Part shown: positions 1 to 9,091 of the stretch, piece after piece
Layout: every line of letters begins with the position of its first letter
Position numbering within the stretch: position 1 is the stretch's first letter
Assembly (NCBI GenBank): GCA_025359965.1
Contig: JANYDC010000157.1
Coordinates: 1 to 64,000, forward strand
Source of the DNA: Pedosphaera sp.
GTDB taxonomy: Bacteria; Verrucomicrobiota; Verrucomicrobiia; Limisphaerales; SXQI01
Reading direction: 5' to 3'
DNA: 64,000 nucleotides
Program-made: the position numbers and the translations under genes
Notes under the pieces: model-generated
What the model saw: the letters and a program-made list of their open reading frames with translations, nothing else
What the model was told of the DNA's origin: nothing
Databases searched by the model: none

Positions 1-1
1 C

Positions 2-1309
2 CTGCTGGACTATGTGACCCTGAAATACACCCCCGGTGGAACGCTGCTTTGGTCCAAGCGATATGGTTCCACCAACGGCCTCAGCAATCTCCCGCGCGCA
101 ATCGGTCTGGATACCAATGACAATCTTTACGTCACAGGAACCTCAGTGACCGTGAAATATTCTTCTGCTGGAGATGAACTTTGGACTGCTCCTTACGCGG
201 GCAGAGGGCTGGCTGTGCATGGAACCAATTTGTACGTTACGGGGTTTTCCGAAACCCACTTTGCCACCGTGTCGCTGTTGCAAAATGGAGCTCTGGCATG
301 GCTTCGAACACATCAAGGAAGTTTCGGTGGCCCTGATCGTTCAGTTAATGTTTTCGTTGACGCTGATCAGCGTATTCTAGTGCTTGGACATGAAACATTC
401 TTTAAACAGAGATCCCTCATCTATACTTTTCCGGTTCTTGTAAAGTACAATGACAATGGCGACCAAATCGAAGCCACCAATATTTTGAATGGAATATCTG
501 GTCATGCCGGCGTAGAGCTGACTCAAAGTGTATTAGCAACATCAGGGCGTTTATACCTTGTTGGAGAGCTTGATCTCAACGGACCATTCCAAGTCAGAGC
601 TAGAAGCATCGCCGGTGCAACGATCTGGGATTTTTATGGGTGGAAAAGCGGGTGGGATGCAGTCACGATGATTGCTGAAAGCGGTGAATACGTTTATGCC
701 GCAGGAGCATCAGCTGGTATTTTTGGACTGATCAAAATCAATTCTGGAGGCAGTTTTGTCTGGGGAGCCACCATTCCCGGCAATTTACCTAATGGGATGC
801 ATGTCAATGCCCTGCCAGGGTCTGCCCAAAGTGTGTGTGCAGATGGATTAAGCCACCCTTGTATCACGGGTTTTATTTGGGACCCTCTGTCGGTGTCCAC
901 CTCAAATATTGCCACAGCCAAATACGACACCAACGGCAATCTTCTTTGGGCTCAACAATACAACGGTGCCGCCAATGGCCCCGACGAAGGCAAGGCCATC
1001 GTGACCGATTCTTCCGGCAACGTCTATGTGGCGGGACTCTCTACCACCCCCGAGGGCGGCACCGAAATCGTGCTTATCAAATACTCCGAGTACACCTCCA
1101 TCGAAAAAAGCCCGAGCGGCAGCATGCTGCTGCAATTCCCCGGCACGCCTGGCCAGCCCTACAAAGTCCAAGCGACCACCAACTTCCCCAACTGGCTCGA
1201 TATCGGCCTCGGCACCGCCGCCTCCAACGGCCTCCTCCAATTCGAAGACACCAACGTCATCCAATACCCCTTCCGCTTCTACCAAACGGTGATTTCCACC
1301 CCGCGGTGA
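2..1309 (+). CDS. Beta-propeller (SBBP-like) repeat protein, 5' truncated by window edge
   Basis: The frame is open from the first bases, so the true start lies outside the window; the GTG at 14 is just an internal codon. The visible ~435 residues carry repeated units of the form YDTNGNLLW / DSSGNVYVAGLS, the signature of SBBP-type beta-propeller blades, in which a tryptophan strand is followed by an Asp-rich turn and a V-Y-V-x-G strand. The last ~60 residues look like the C-terminal module common on verrucomicrobial secreted proteins (QPYKVQATTNFPNWLDIG). It is probably an extracellular or surface protein of unknown ligand. The signal peptide would be upstream of the window and cannot be seen. 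Confidence 0.75.
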   Translation: MLDYVTLKYTPGGTLLWSKRYGSTNGLSNLPRAIGLDTNDNLYVTGTSVTVKYSSAGDELWTAPYAGRGLAVHGTNLYVTGFSETHFATVSLLQNGALAWLRTHQGSFGGPDRSVNVFVDADQRILVLGHETFFKQRSLIYTFPVLVKYNDNGDQIEATNILNGISGHAGVELTQSVLATSGRLYLVGELDLNGPFQVRARSIAGATIWDFYGWKSGWDAVTMIAESGEYVYAAGASAGIFGLIKINSGGSFVWGATIPGNLPNGMHVNALPGSAQSVCADGLSHPCITGFIWDPLSVSTSNIATAKYDTNGNLLWAQQYNGAANGPDEGKAIVTDSSGNVYVAGLSTTPEGGTEIVLIKYSEYTSIEKSPSGSMLLQFPGTPGQPYKVQATTNFPNWLDIGLGTAASNGLLQFEDTNVIQYPFRFYQTVISTPR

Positions 1310-1412
1310 CATGGGCGAGAACGGTCGGGGCCGAGGTGTCGCTGGAAAATTGTGGTGCGGAATGAAAAGAATCTGCTGGTTGAGCAGGGAAGGGTTTGGT
1401 TGAGTTTGGACC

Positions 1413-2705
1413 ATGAATGTTCTGGTTGTCGGCGGTGGCGGGCGCGAACACGCTTTGGCGTGGAAGCTGGCGCAATCTCCAAAACTGGTCCGGATGTGGT
1501 GCGCGCCTGGCAATGCGGGCATCGCAGCCGAAAAATGCGTCGACGGCAGCGCCGTGGAGTGTTTGCCCATCGCTGCGGATGACGTGGCGGGATTGCTGGC
1601 CTGGGCCAGGGTGAGCCGACCTGATCTCACGGTGGTTGGTCCTGATAATCCTCTGGCGCTCGGCATCGTCGACTTGTTTGAGGCGGAAGGGCTTAAAATT
1701 TGGGGACCCAATAAATCGGCCGCCCGCTTCGAGTCCTCCAAAGCTTTTTCTCAGGCCTTCATGGAGAAGTACGGCATTCCCACGGCGCGGGCCGGGGTGT
1801 TTGCCGAGGCCACGGCGGCCCGCGTTTTTGCTTCGGAACTTGCGGGGAGGTGTGCGGTGAAGGCCGATGGTCTCGCGCTAGGCAAGGGCGTGGTGATTTG
1901 TCATCGCTTGGAGGAGGCTGAGGCCGCCATTGACGAAATGATGATCGGCCGAGCTTTTGGGGAGGCTGGGACGCGTGTGGTTATCCAAGAATTGCTGGAA
2001 GGCCCGGAGATTTCCCTTCATGCTCTTTGCGACGGCAGAACGGCTCAGATTTTTCCGACCTCGCAGGATCACAAGAGGGCGTTGGACGGCGACCAAGGTT
2101 TGAACACGGGGGGCATGGGGGCTTATTCCCCCACGCGTTACCTGAGCGACGAGGAATTGGCCGAGACGGCCGAACGGATTTTGGAGCCATGGCTGAAGGG
2201 TTGTGCCGCGGAGGGGATTACCTTCAAGGGGATATTGTACCCGGGCGTCATGCTGACGCGCACCGGCCCCAAGGTGTTGGAGTTTAATGCGCGTTTTGGG
2301 GATCCGGAAACGCAGGTCTACCTGACCCGGCTTGAGAACGACTTGCTGGAAGTGCTCACCGCGTGCGTGGAGGGCAAGCTTTCCGATCACCCGCTGCGGT
2401 TCAGATCAGAGGCGGCGGTCTGCGTGGTGATGGCTTCCGGAGGGTATCCCGGAAATTACGCCAAAGGGCAACTCATCCATGGGCTTGAGCAGGCTGCGGC
2501 CTTGCCGGGGGTGAAAGTGTTCCATGCCGGGACGGCCACAGGGGCGGATGGACATGTGCTGACGAGCGGCGGACGAGTGCTGGGCGTGACGGCGCTTGGC
2601 GCAACCATTCGTGAGGCCCAGGCGCTGGCTTATCAGGCGGTGCAAAAAATTCAGTTCAACGGCGCGCAGTATCGGACGGATATCGCCGCCAAAGCATTGG
2701 CGTAA
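1413..2705 (+). CDS. purD: Phosphoribosylamine--glycine ligase (GARS)
   Basis: Catalyses the ATP-dependent joining of 5-phosphoribosylamine and glycine, the second step of de novo purine synthesis, in the cytoplasm. The 430-residue length is normal for the family. The N-terminus has the GARS signature VVGGGGREHALAWKL, followed by an ATP-grasp core with AVKADGLALGKGV, then GGMGAYSPT and the metal-binding FNARFGDPETQ stretch. The start at 1413 gives the family-typical MNVLVVGGGG opening. No other purine gene is adjacent, so it stands alone ahead of a secreted protease-like gene 27 bases downstream. Confidence 0.97.
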   Translation: MNVLVVGGGGREHALAWKLAQSPKLVRMWCAPGNAGIAAEKCVDGSAVECLPIAADDVAGLLAWARVSRPDLTVVGPDNPLALGIVDLFEAEGLKIWGPNKSAARFESSKAFSQAFMEKYGIPTARAGVFAEATAARVFASELAGRCAVKADGLALGKGVVICHRLEEAEAAIDEMMIGRAFGEAGTRVVIQELLEGPEISLHALCDGRTAQIFPTSQDHKRALDGDQGLNTGGMGAYSPTRYLSDEELAETAERILEPWLKGCAAEGITFKGILYPGVMLTRTGPKVLEFNARFGDPETQVYLTRLENDLLEVLTACVEGKLSDHPLRFRSEAAVCVVMASGGYPGNYAKGQLIHGLEQAAALPGVKVFHAGTATGADGHVLTSGGRVLGVTALGATIREAQALAYQAVQKIQFNGAQYRTDIAAKALA

Positions 2706-2732
2706 AGAGCCTTTTTCCATTACTAATTCATC

Positions 2733-3776
2733 ATGACGTTCAAGGTGTGGTTCCGGGGTTTAGCCCGATGCGGTGTTTTGTCGGCCCTTTGGTGCGGCGC
2801 GATGCTGCGCGGGCATGCGGTGGAAACCAGCCCCAGCCTGCAGGATTTGCTGGGGGTGCTGCGCGAGCAGATGCCGGGGATTTCAGCCGAGGAACTGAAC
2901 CGGGCGGCTGTGGCCGGATTGCTTGAGCAACTCAAGGGCCGGGTCGAACTGGTGGTGGGCACCAACACGGGTTCCCTTGAAACCAACTCGATCGCTCGGA
3001 CCACTGTGTTTCCCGGCGGTTACGCCTACGCCCGACTGGGTGTCCTCCAATCCAATCTGCGGGAGGAGCTGAGCGGGGCGTTGGAGTCGTTGGCCGTCAC
3101 CAATAAATTGCTGGGGCTGGTTTTGGACCTGCGTTTCGCCTCGGGCAGTGATTATACGGCCGCTGTGGATGCCTCGGGTGTTTTTCTATCCATGGAGAAA
3201 GACGTGCTGCAATGGGATGGCCACACCGTTCGCACCAAGCCCTTGACCAACGGATTTCACGGCCCGGTTGCCGTCCTGATCAATCACCAAACCAGCGGCG
3301 CGGCGGAGGCTCTCGCGGCGGTTTTGCGTGAGGCTGGAGCTGCATTTCTGGTCGGCTCACCCACCGCTGGACAGGCCAAGACCTTCCAGCAATTTGCATT
3401 GGCGGACGGGCAAAAATTGAAGATTGGCCGTGGCAAGGTTGCGTTTCCCAATGGCACAGAGCTGCCCTCCGTCGGTTTGCAACCCGATCTTTCCACCCCT
3501 ATCCTGTCCGTCGATGAGGAGAGGGCGTTCCTGAACGATCCCTTTGCCGCACCGGCGGCAGAGAAGGGGGCCAAACTGCGCGCATCAGTCCCGGCCCGCC
3601 GTTCACTCAACGAGGCTGAATTGGTTCGCCGCCACAAGGAGGGCTTGGACCCTGAGGCTCCCGTCGGTGCCGCGTCCGGACCCGCCAGCGCGCCCATCCT
3701 CGCTGATCCTGCCCTTGCAAGAGCCATGGATTTTCTTAAGGGCGTGGCGGTGCTGAAGCAGTTCCGCGCGGAGTAA
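2733..3776 (+). CDS. S41-type (C-terminal processing) peptidase domain protein
   Basis: A 347-residue protein with a likely signal peptide (residues 1 to about 30) and a tail-specific protease-like core. The proposed Ser-Lys dyad is S188 in the NHQTSGAAEAL segment and K216 in AGQAKTFQQF, with Q219/Q220 matching the glutamine usually found after the lysine. There is no recognisable PDZ domain: the region before the core is a short helical segment (residues 35-70). The family cleaves periplasmic or exported proteins. The Pro/Ala-rich C-terminal 80 residues are unlike known S41 enzymes. Its last 41 bases overlap the convergent symporter gene. Confidence 0.75.
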   Translation: MTFKVWFRGLARCGVLSALWCGAMLRGHAVETSPSLQDLLGVLREQMPGISAEELNRAAVAGLLEQLKGRVELVVGTNTGSLETNSIARTTVFPGGYAYARLGVLQSNLREELSGALESLAVTNKLLGLVLDLRFASGSDYTAAVDASGVFLSMEKDVLQWDGHTVRTKPLTNGFHGPVAVLINHQTSGAAEALAAVLREAGAAFLVGSPTAGQAKTFQQFALADGQKLKIGRGKVAFPNGTELPSVGLQPDLSTPILSVDEERAFLNDPFAAPAAEKGAKLRASVPARRSLNEAELVRRHKEGLDPEAPVGAASGPASAPILADPALARAMDFLKGVAVLKQFRAE

Positions 3777-5235
3777 TCAGCCGGTTCGCAAGAATTGCGG
3801 CGCTGAGCATGGTGGTGGTGCCGATCACGGTGAACCACGGCCAAAAGACTTCTGTTTTCCAGGCGATCGAGGCCATAACCGCAAACGAAGCGACCATGCC
3901 CAGGATGACCGCCTGAGGCTGAAGTTTGCGCATCCACACGGCCGCAATCAGCCCGCCCAGCAGCGCGCCACTGGTGAGCCCCCGCAGTTGGAAGGCGGCG
4001 TTTAGAACTTGCGGCGCAGTGCGGCTTGCATAAGCAATTCCGGTCAAAGCCAGCGCCCACCCCACGGTGGACCAGCGGCTGAACCTCAAGAAATATTCAT
4101 CAGAAAGTACTGCGGTGCTTTTACGCCGCCAGGTTTTGAAGAGATCCATGGTGGACACCGAGGCCAGCGAGGTTAAGGCGGAACTGACTGAGGACATGGC
4201 GGCGCTGAGAATGGCCACGATCAAAAATCCCTTGAGCACGTGCGGCACCGCGGTCGTGATGAAGATGGGGTAAATGAAATCGTTGGCCTTGATGCCTGGC
4301 CGCGTTTCAGGGAGGGGGATGGCCAGGGGATAGTGCTGGTAGTAAACCCACATCCACGCGCCTGCCATCAGAAACATCAGGAAGAGGGGGAGGATGATCA
4401 CCGCGCTCAAAGTCAGAGCCTTGCGACCTTCCGCGACCGTTTTGCAGGCCAGCACCCGCTGCACGATTAGTTGCTCCGCGCCGTGAGAGGACATGACCTG
4501 CACCGTACCACCGATGATGCCCATCCAAATGTTGAAGGGCGGCCGCCATGAAAACAAGGGTTCGAACCAATCCAATTTTCCGGCGGCAGACGCTTCGGCC
4601 CAAGCCGATGACCACCCGCCGGGAATGAGAGTGGGGACGTAAAACAAAGTAAAAATGCCTCCAAGAAGAAAAAGGACAAACTGCACGGCATCCGTCCAAA
4701 TCACAGCCTTTACGCCGCCAAACGTGGTGTACAAAAGTGAAAGGCCCACAAAAACCATGATGGATTGTAGCACCGAAAAATTGAGCATCAGTTGTAACGG
4801 GATGCAAGCCACGTACACACGCACGCCTGCCGCGAGTGTCTCCATGATCAGGAAAAACACGGCTGATGTTTGGCGCACGGTGTTGCCGAAGGCGTCGCCG
4901 AAAAGTTGATACGGGGAGTAGATTTCCCTGCGGAAATAATGCGGCACGAGGACAATGGCGAGCAGGATGCGGGCGATCACATACCCGATAATCATCTGGA
5001 TGAAACCCAGATTGCCGCCTTTGCCGTAAGCCATGGCGGGGACGCCGATGATGGTGAGAGCGCTAGTTTCTGCGGCCACGATGGACATGCCGATGCTCCA
5101 CCAAGGCGTGTTTTTGGAGCCTAGAAAATAATCGCGCGTGGTGCGCTGGTCCCGTCCGAACCAAAGTCCGAAAGCCACCACTCCCGCAAGATAAGCGAGG
5201 ATGACCGCCCAATCCGCTGCGTTGTACCACCCCAT
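3736..5235 (-). CDS. Sodium/solute symporter (SSS/SLC5 family)
   Basis: A 499-residue polytopic membrane protein with about 13 hydrophobic segments. It opens with a short periplasmic N-terminus and a first helix (WAVILAYLAGVVAFGLWFG), followed by the RTTRDYFLGSKNTPWW region characteristic of the family, then SIVAAETSALTIIGVPAMAYG. Members couple Na+ import to uptake of sugars, amino acids or organic acids; the substrate cannot be told from sequence alone. In Verrucomicrobia these genes often sit near sugar catabolic genes, but the neighbours here (UreF-like protein, SDR) do not point to a substrate. It is the last gene of a minus-strand run that begins with the MscS gene. Confidence 0.9.
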   Translation of the reverse strand: MGWYNAADWAVILAYLAGVVAFGLWFGRDQRTTRDYFLGSKNTPWWSIGMSIVAAETSALTIIGVPAMAYGKGGNLGFIQMIIGYVIARILLAIVLVPHYFRREIYSPYQLFGDAFGNTVRQTSAVFFLIMETLAAGVRVYVACIPLQLMLNFSVLQSIMVFVGLSLLYTTFGGVKAVIWTDAVQFVLFLLGGIFTLFYVPTLIPGGWSSAWAEASAAGKLDWFEPLFSWRPPFNIWMGIIGGTVQVMSSHGAEQLIVQRVLACKTVAEGRKALTLSAVIILPLFLMFLMAGAWMWVYYQHYPLAIPLPETRPGIKANDFIYPIFITTAVPHVLKGFLIVAILSAAMSSVSSALTSLASVSTMDLFKTWRRKSTAVLSDEYFLRFSRWSTVGWALALTGIAYASRTAPQVLNAAFQLRGLTSGALLGGLIAAVWMRKLQPQAVILGMVASFAVMASIAWKTEVFWPWFTVIGTTTMLSAAILANRLITPRGTASAPPRP

Positions 5236-5266
5236 GTGGGTGGGAAGCTAACGCACGCGGCGCAGG

Positions 5267-5923
5267 TCAGGCGAGCAGTTTAATGCCCTGGCCGTTGTTG
5301 CCAAGCGCTTGCTCGATCGCAGCCGGAAGTCCCGCGCAAAGCTCGCGGTGAAGTTCATCAGCCACCCCGGTATCAAGACCTAAGCGCCTCACTCCCGCCG
5401 TGATAAAACCGTCGAAGGTCTGCTGGCCATAGTGGGAAAGCCCCTGCCGCAGCGGGATGCTGTAAAGGGCCAGGACCAGACCGTAGACCACGGCATGCGA
5501 GGCGGTCGCCTCTCCGCTCTGGATGGCCTCCAAATATTTCTGCACAAGCTTTTGTCCCTTCAGCGGTTTGAGCTTGCGCAATTGGACCCGTCCCACGTGT
5601 CGGCTGGCGTCGCGCAACGGACCCTCTGTCCACAAGACCGAGGCTTTCTGGTCCAGATCAATCAGTTCGCGCGCGTGTCCGGTGCTGGCGTGCATGTGGG
5701 CCTCACAAATGACTCCCAGCTCATGAGCGAACATTTGCTGGTGCGCGTACCGATGCAAAATTTTCCGCAACCCTGCCAGATCAACCACTCCCACGGGGTT
5801 GAGTCCCATGACGGCTGTGCCGAGCAAATGCATGCCCTCAGGCGACCCGAGTTGTTCCTCAAGCGCCTCGCCTTTGCCAGCCCGTATCCGCTGGTCCCCG
5901 AAATATTGAATCCGATCCGGCAT
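5267..5923 (-). CDS. UreF-like urease-accessory family protein (orphan)
   Basis: The ATG at 5923 gives 218 residues, the usual UreF length. Weak but ordered UreF similarity is visible. There is a QLGSPE...AVMGLN segment where UreF has its Pro-Gly-GLE start, then a helical part ending in LRDASRHVGRVQLRKL (UreF: R-x-x-S-x-x-x-G-R-x-x-L). It continues with ATASHAVVYGLVLALYSIPL and VRRLGLDTGVADELHREL near the C-terminus. UreF helps insert nickel into urease with UreD and UreG, none of which is in the window. The reading frame continues upstream to 6082, but that overlaps the SDR gene and reads like out-of-frame sequence. It could also be a divergent UreF-fold protein with another role. Confidence 0.5.
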   Translation of the reverse strand: MPDRIQYFGDQRIRAGKGEALEEQLGSPEGMHLLGTAVMGLNPVGVVDLAGLRKILHRYAHQQMFAHELGVICEAHMHASTGHARELIDLDQKASVLWTEGPLRDASRHVGRVQLRKLKPLKGQKLVQKYLEAIQSGEATASHAVVYGLVLALYSIPLRQGLSHYGQQTFDGFITAGVRRLGLDTGVADELHRELCAGLPAAIEQALGNNGQGIKLLA

Positions 5924-6006
5924 TGTCTGTCTATCGGCTATCCCTATGGAACGCTGGACGCTAAGCGCGGAGGGCTCATTGCGCAAACCTGTTTTTGCGG
6001 CGCGGA

Positions 6007-6789
6007 CTACGGTTGGGTCTTGCGATGAACCTTGTAAACCGTGGCTTGGGCGGTGGGTTTGAGGACCATTTCGTCTATACACACGTGGGCCGGTCGCGTC
6101 GCCACCCAGACAATGGCCTCGGCCACGTCTTCCGCCGAAAGAGGAGTCAGCCCTTCATAAGTCTTGGAGGCGCGGGCGGCATCACCTTTGAATCGCACCA
6201 TGGCAAACTCGGTTTCCGCGAGACCGGGATCGATGGTCGAAACGCGGATGTTGCTGGTGAGCAGTTCCAACCTCAGCGCCCGGCTGATTTGCAATTCGCC
6301 CGCCTTGGCCGCGCAATAGGCCGCGCCACCCTCGTAGGCGGTCCTGCCCGCCACCGAGCCGATGTTGATAATATGTCCGGACTGGTGCGGAGTCATGAGA
6401 GGGAGGAAGGAGCGGGTCGCACGAAGCACGCCGAGCACGTTGGTCTGCATCATCGTTTCCCAGTCCTCGTCGCGACCTTGCGCCACGGTTTCCATGCCCA
6501 TCGCTCCTCCGGCGTTGTTGACCAGCACCGACACCTGATCCGTCTGGGTGCGGACCCACTCTGCGAAGGCGTTGACTGAGGCCGTGGAAGACACATCCAG
6601 GCTGTGCCATGCTGCTGCGCCCGCTCCTGAGCGAAGGCAGGTTTCACCGACCTGCCTCAATCGATCCATGCGTCGCGCCCCGAGAAGGACATTTGCTCCG
6701 AAGCGGGCAAAGCCTTCGGCGGCCGCCGCGCCAAAGCCGGAGGATGCACCGGTAATCACGACCCATTGATTTCGCAGCGCATTACTCAT
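6007..6789 (-). CDS. SDR family NAD(P)-dependent oxidoreductase (YdfG-like)
   Basis: A classical short-chain dehydrogenase of 260 residues. The Rossmann glycine motif TGASSGFG is at residues 13-20, NNAG at 91-94, and the catalytic triad appears as S145, Y158 and K162 (AAYCAAKAG). The C-terminal stretch PLSAEDVAEAIVWVATRP is typical of the YdfG / serine-3-dehydrogenase / malonic semialdehyde reductase subgroup, which reduces 3-hydroxy acids or malonic semialdehyde with NADP(H). An arginine pair (GARR) after the second strand favours NADPH. Its start overlaps the stop of the upstream MscS gene by four bases, so the two are probably translationally coupled. Confidence 0.9.
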   Translation of the reverse strand: MSNALRNQWVVITGASSGFGAAAAEGFARFGANVLLGARRMDRLRQVGETCLRSGAGAAAWHSLDVSSTASVNAFAEWVRTQTDQVSVLVNNAGGAMGMETVAQGRDEDWETMMQTNVLGVLRATRSFLPLMTPHQSGHIINIGSVAGRTAYEGGAAYCAAKAGELQISRALRLELLTSNIRVSTIDPGLAETEFAMVRFKGDAARASKTYEGLTPLSAEDVAEAIVWVATRPAHVCIDEMVLKPTAQATVYKVHRKTQP

Positions 6790-7649
6790 GAAGCCAAGCG
6801 GTTGACGCTTGAAAGTCCATTGTTCAGCACGCGAATTTCATACTGCTGGCGTTGTATCTCGATTCCCGCCTTGGAAAAGCGATCCAGCACTGCTTGATAG
6901 ATTTCGGATCCGGTTGGGCCAAAATTTTCCACCGAGGTCCAAGGCATGATCGCGATGGTTACCGCGGAATCACCCAGGGCGCTGACGCCCAATGCAGGTG
7001 TGTGCTCCTTAAGGACTTTGGCATTCTGGGCCAATACCTCGCGGATAATCGATAGGGCTTGGGAGACATCCGCCTGATGGGAGATGCCGACTTCGAGTTT
7101 TAATTGTCGGATGAAACCGTAGTTGTGGAGGATTTCGCCGATGATCTTGCGGTTGGGAATGATGACCTTTGATTTATCGGCGTGGAGCAAGTGAGTTGAA
7201 AAGAGTTCGATGGTCATGACCTGGCCTTCTTTTCCAAGCAGCTCAATGTACTCGCCGACGCGGAAAGGTTTGCTTAAAATTAAGAAGACCCCTGCGATCA
7301 GGTTGCCCAGAACTCCCTGCATGGCCAGACCGATGCCGACACCGGCGACACCGATGCCCGCGATGAGCGGCGTGATGGCGACGCCAAGGTTGTCCAGAGC
7401 GATGATGAGAGCGAAAGCAAAGACGATCAGCTTCAGGATGCGAACGATCAGGTTCCTCGCCGGAGGTTCCATGTTGCGCTTGCTCAAAGCCGCCGCCAGT
7501 GCGTTACCCAAATATCTGCCCACCAGCGAGCCAATGAATAGTACGATGATGGCGGCCAGAATCTTCGGACCGTATTTTACGGCTAGATTTATGACCAGGT
7601 CAGGGTCCAGTTTCCCAACAAAATTTGTAACGGCGTTGGTCGTATTCAT
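6786..7649 (-). CDS. Small-conductance mechanosensitive channel (MscS family)
   Basis: A 287-residue inner-membrane channel of the short MscS type. It has three predicted transmembrane helices at about residues 29-50, 69-90 and 94-125; the last is the Gly/Ala-rich pore helix (GVAGVGIGLAMQGVLGN). This is followed by the conserved beta-domain start (FRVGEYIEL) and the mixed alpha/beta cytoplasmic cage. The family opens under membrane tension to release solutes during hypo-osmotic shock. It is the first gene of the minus-strand run and is divergent from tyrS across a 152-base intergenic region that probably holds both promoters. Confidence 0.92.
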   Translation of the reverse strand: MNTTNAVTNFVGKLDPDLVINLAVKYGPKILAAIIVLFIGSLVGRYLGNALAAALSKRNMEPPARNLIVRILKLIVFAFALIIALDNLGVAITPLIAGIGVAGVGIGLAMQGVLGNLIAGVFLILSKPFRVGEYIELLGKEGQVMTIELFSTHLLHADKSKVIIPNRKIIGEILHNYGFIRQLKLEVGISHQADVSQALSIIREVLAQNAKVLKEHTPALGVSALGDSAVTIAIMPWTSVENFGPTGSEIYQAVLDRFSKAGIEIQRQQYEIRVLNNGLSSVNRLAS

Positions 7650-7801
7650 CTTGGCCAGAATGGCTTTGCCGTGATGCGCTGTCGATACTCGAATGGTTAT
7701 TCTCTGAGGCTTAAAGGCAAAATCGAACTTGGATGCGCTTCCGGATTCCTGCCAAAGTGCGCTTGTGGGAATGACGGTTTCTTTTAGGATACGGCCTTTG
7801 C

Positions 7802-9085
7802 ATGAGTATTTTTGATGAACTGCGCTGGCGGGGATTGCTGGCTGATTGCACCGACGAAGCGGGGCTGTCCGAACGTCTGGCCAAGGGGGCCATCACGCTT
7901 TACGCCGGTTTCGATCCCACCGCCGACAGTCTTCATGTGGGCAATCTCGTGCCGCTGCTGGCGTTGCGCCGTTTTCAGCTGATGGGGCATCATCCCATCG
8001 CCGTGGCGGGCGGAGCCACTGGTTCTATTGGTGATCCCAGTGGGAAATCCGCTGAGCGCACTTTACTTACACCCGAGGTTCTCAGCGCCAATATCGCATG
8101 CGTCAAAGTCCAGCTCGCACAATTGCTGGATTTCGAGACCGCAACCAATCCGGCCCGATTGGTCGACAACGCCTCGTGGACCGCGCCGATTTCATTCCTC
8201 GATTTCCTGCGCGACATTGGCAAGCATTTTTCGGTCAACATGATGGTGGCGAAGGAAAGCGTGCGCGCCCGCATGGAAGACCGAGACGTTGGAATCAGTT
8301 ATACCGAGTTCAGCTATATGCTGCTCCAAGCTTTCGACTTCTACCACCTGCGCCGCGAATTGAACTGCGAATTGCAGATCGGCGGCAGTGATCAATGGGG
8401 AAATATTACGGCGGGCATAGAACTCAGCCGCAAGAAACTCGGCGCCCAAGTTTACGGATTGACGCTTCCGCTTATTACCAATGCCGACGGCAGTAAGTTC
8501 GGCAAAAGCGTGGCCGGAGCCATCTGGCTTGATGTCCGCCGCACCAGCGTTTATCGCTTTTACCAGTTCTGGATTCGCATTGATGACCGCGATGTCATAC
8601 GCATGCTGAAGTATTTCACCTTCCTCACCCAGGAGGAGATCGGAGCACTTGAATCGGAACATCTGGCCAAGCCCGAAGCCCGTGTGGCGCATAAAGCTCT
8701 GGCGGTGAATGTCACGACTTTGATCCACGGGGCATCCGCGACGCAAGAGGCCATCCGCGCCAGTGAAATTCTTTTCGGCGGGGGGCTCGACGGGATTTCT
8801 GAAGCCACCTTTGCCGATATCGTCGGGGAGGTTCCGTCCAAAAACGCTCCTCGTGCACAGTTTGCCGAGGCCGGAGTTCCGCTGGCTGATGTGCTGGTGC
8901 TTTCCGGTCTGTCTCCCTCCAAAGGACAGGCTCGCAAGGATGTTGAGGGCGGCGGCATCAATCTAAACAATAAGCGTGAAGAAAACGCCCAGCGCCCCGT
9001 GCTGGCTGGCGAATTCCTGTTTGGCAAACACCTTCTGCTGCGCAAGGGCAAGAGGAACTATGTGGTTCTCTCCCTTGCCGACTAA
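7802..9085 (+). CDS. tyrS: Tyrosyl-tRNA synthetase
   Basis: Class I aminoacyl-tRNA synthetase charging tRNA-Tyr, 427 residues, full length for the bacterial TyrRS type. The HIGH-like signature is HVGN at residues 45-48, and the KMSKS-like loop is KFGKS at 232-236. The tyrosine-binding region SDQWGN is present near 196, and an S4 RNA-binding domain occupies the last ~80 residues (SKGQARKDVEGGGINLNN). A GreA/B-like gene starts six bases after the stop, suggesting co-transcription. Confidence 0.97.
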   Translation: MSIFDELRWRGLLADCTDEAGLSERLAKGAITLYAGFDPTADSLHVGNLVPLLALRRFQLMGHHPIAVAGGATGSIGDPSGKSAERTLLTPEVLSANIACVKVQLAQLLDFETATNPARLVDNASWTAPISFLDFLRDIGKHFSVNMMVAKESVRARMEDRDVGISYTEFSYMLLQAFDFYHLRRELNCELQIGGSDQWGNITAGIELSRKKLGAQVYGLTLPLITNADGSKFGKSVAGAIWLDVRRTSVYRFYQFWIRIDDRDVIRMLKYFTFLTQEEIGALESEHLAKPEARVAHKALAVNVTTLIHGASATQEAIRASEILFGGGLDGISEATFADIVGEVPSKNAPRAQFAEAGVPLADVLVLSGLSPSKGQARKDVEGGGINLNNKREENAQRPVLAGEFLFGKHLLLRKGKRNYVVLSLAD

Positions 9086-9091
9086 TCTGTT

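Noticed and set aside
902-1741. 279-codon minus-strand frame across the beta-propeller end and purD
   Set aside because: Spans two real genes on the other strand; Gly/Ala-rich shadow translation.
3284-4060. 258-codon minus-strand frame
   Set aside because: Overlaps both the protease gene and the symporter in a different frame; Arg/Ser/Ala-rich shadow.
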